Below are positions 63,691-64,000 of a DNA stretch of 64,000 nucleotides, piece after piece (the first letter of the stretch is position 1; every line of letters begins with the position of its first letter). This DNA comes from Tistrella mobilis (lineage in GTDB: Bacteria; Pseudomonadota; Alphaproteobacteria; Tistrellales; Tistrellaceae). The translations under genes and the position numbers were made by a program. The stretch spans positions 201,724 to 265,723 of the forward strand of contig NZ_JBBIAB010000003.1 of NCBI RefSeq assembly GCF_039634785.1, written 5' to 3'. The notes beneath the pieces were generated by a model that saw only the letters and a program-made list of their open reading frames with translations, was not told where the DNA came from and ran no database searches.

Positions 63691-63775
63691 CGGACATGTC
63701 CGGTCTCGCCCATCACGGCTGCTGATGGCATTCTGGTGGGCTTTATACCGCAGATGGATGGAGGGCCTGGTGACG

Positions 63776-64000
63776 ATGCTCCGTCGGATCGATCCGGGCA
63801 TGGACTCCGAGGTGGTGGCCCGGATCGACCGCCGCCTCGACGACCTCGAAGCCGCAGAGGACATGACCATCCTGCTGGCCGTTGAAAGCGGCAGCCGGGC
63901 CTGGGGCTTTCCCTCACCCGACAGCGATTATGACTGCCGGTTCGTCTATCTGCGTCACACGGATCGTTATCTCTCGCCCTGGCCGCCGCGCGATGTGATC
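63776..64000 (+). CDS. RlaP-type nucleotidyltransferase, 5' part
   Basis: Seventy-five codons are visible before the window ends. The segment ILLAVESGSRAWGFPSPDSD with following DCRFVYLR and DRYLS matches the PF10127 (RlaP/YcgL-like) family, with the G-S motif and the D-x-D metal pair of a nucleotidyltransferase. GGAGGG precedes the ATG at 63776; in-frame ATG 63758 and GTG 63770 are alternatives. The family is often next to rtcB, so it is likely part of the RNA-repair module. It lies 85 bases after rtcR on the same strand. Confidence 0.82.
   Translation, partial: MLRRIDPGMDSEVVARIDRRLDDLEAAEDMTILLAVESGSRAWGFPSPDSDYDCRFVYLRHTDRYLSPWPPRDVI

Overview
The window is about 64 kb of very GC-rich, gene-dense bacterial chromosome. 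Several features point to an alphaproteobacterium, probably Rhodospirillales-like: an NDUFA12-type complex I accessory subunit, the DUF2155/MlaD/Aat neighbourhood, the rne-amiC-mrcA-prfB block, a B12-dependent ribonucleotide reductase and YcjX/YcjF. The composition and gene set recall Tistrella, but this is an impression and I have run no search. I saw no rRNA, tRNA, CRISPR array, insertion sequence or prophage block.

Layout. At 1-11 kb lies a cell-wall and RNA-processing block. The amiC-mrcA-prfB-hydrolase genes are on the minus strand, and prfB carries the classical +1 programmed frameshift. They diverge from rne, which has a leader of about 640 nt containing a possible small upstream ORF. 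At 11-16 kb are an aminotransferase, a divergent gamma-glutamyltransferase-like lipoprotein, an M48 metalloprotease with TPR-like repeats and a DsbA-like protein. At 16.0-17.8 kb a two-gene cassette (AAA/SMC-like ATPase plus PIN-domain protein) sits between housekeeping genes. It is the best candidate for an undescribed system. At 17.8-23 kb are gph, a DUF2867 gene, and a LysR/MFS/M20-amidohydrolase catabolic unit with a near-perfect CRP-like palindrome in its divergent promoter region. At 23-32.3 kb are a triple-PAS chemoreceptor, a homogentisate operon (hpd-hmgA-fumarylacetoacetase-like) with a divergent MarR gene, a soluble chemoreceptor with inverted architecture, and a membrane cyclase combining a histidine-rich anchor, a 2Fe-2S domain and a class III catalytic domain.

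At 32-46 kb are gshB, a GST, a ThiS-ThiG fusion, aroQ-accB-accC, a DSD1-type PLP enzyme, an orphan beta-helix protein, ycjX-ycjF, aat, and the mlaD-DUF2155 pair preceded by ndufA12. At 46-51.4 kb is nrdJ, preceded by paired NrdR-like boxes and DnaA boxes, followed by a putative small-protein/AbiEii-like nucleotidyltransferase pair and a DUF2000 gene. At 52-55.5 kb is a livGFHM branched-chain amino-acid ABC transporter with no binding-protein gene nearby. At 55.5-60.1 kb are two LysR/transporter pairs (MFS and SLC13). The right end holds an RNA-repair module: rtcB behind a sigma-54-type promoter, divergent rtcR, and the start of an RlaP-type nucleotidyltransferase that runs off the window.

Genes were judged by recognisable motifs, codon pattern, operon overlap and ribosome-binding sites. 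All family calls are from memory of conserved motifs, not from database searches.
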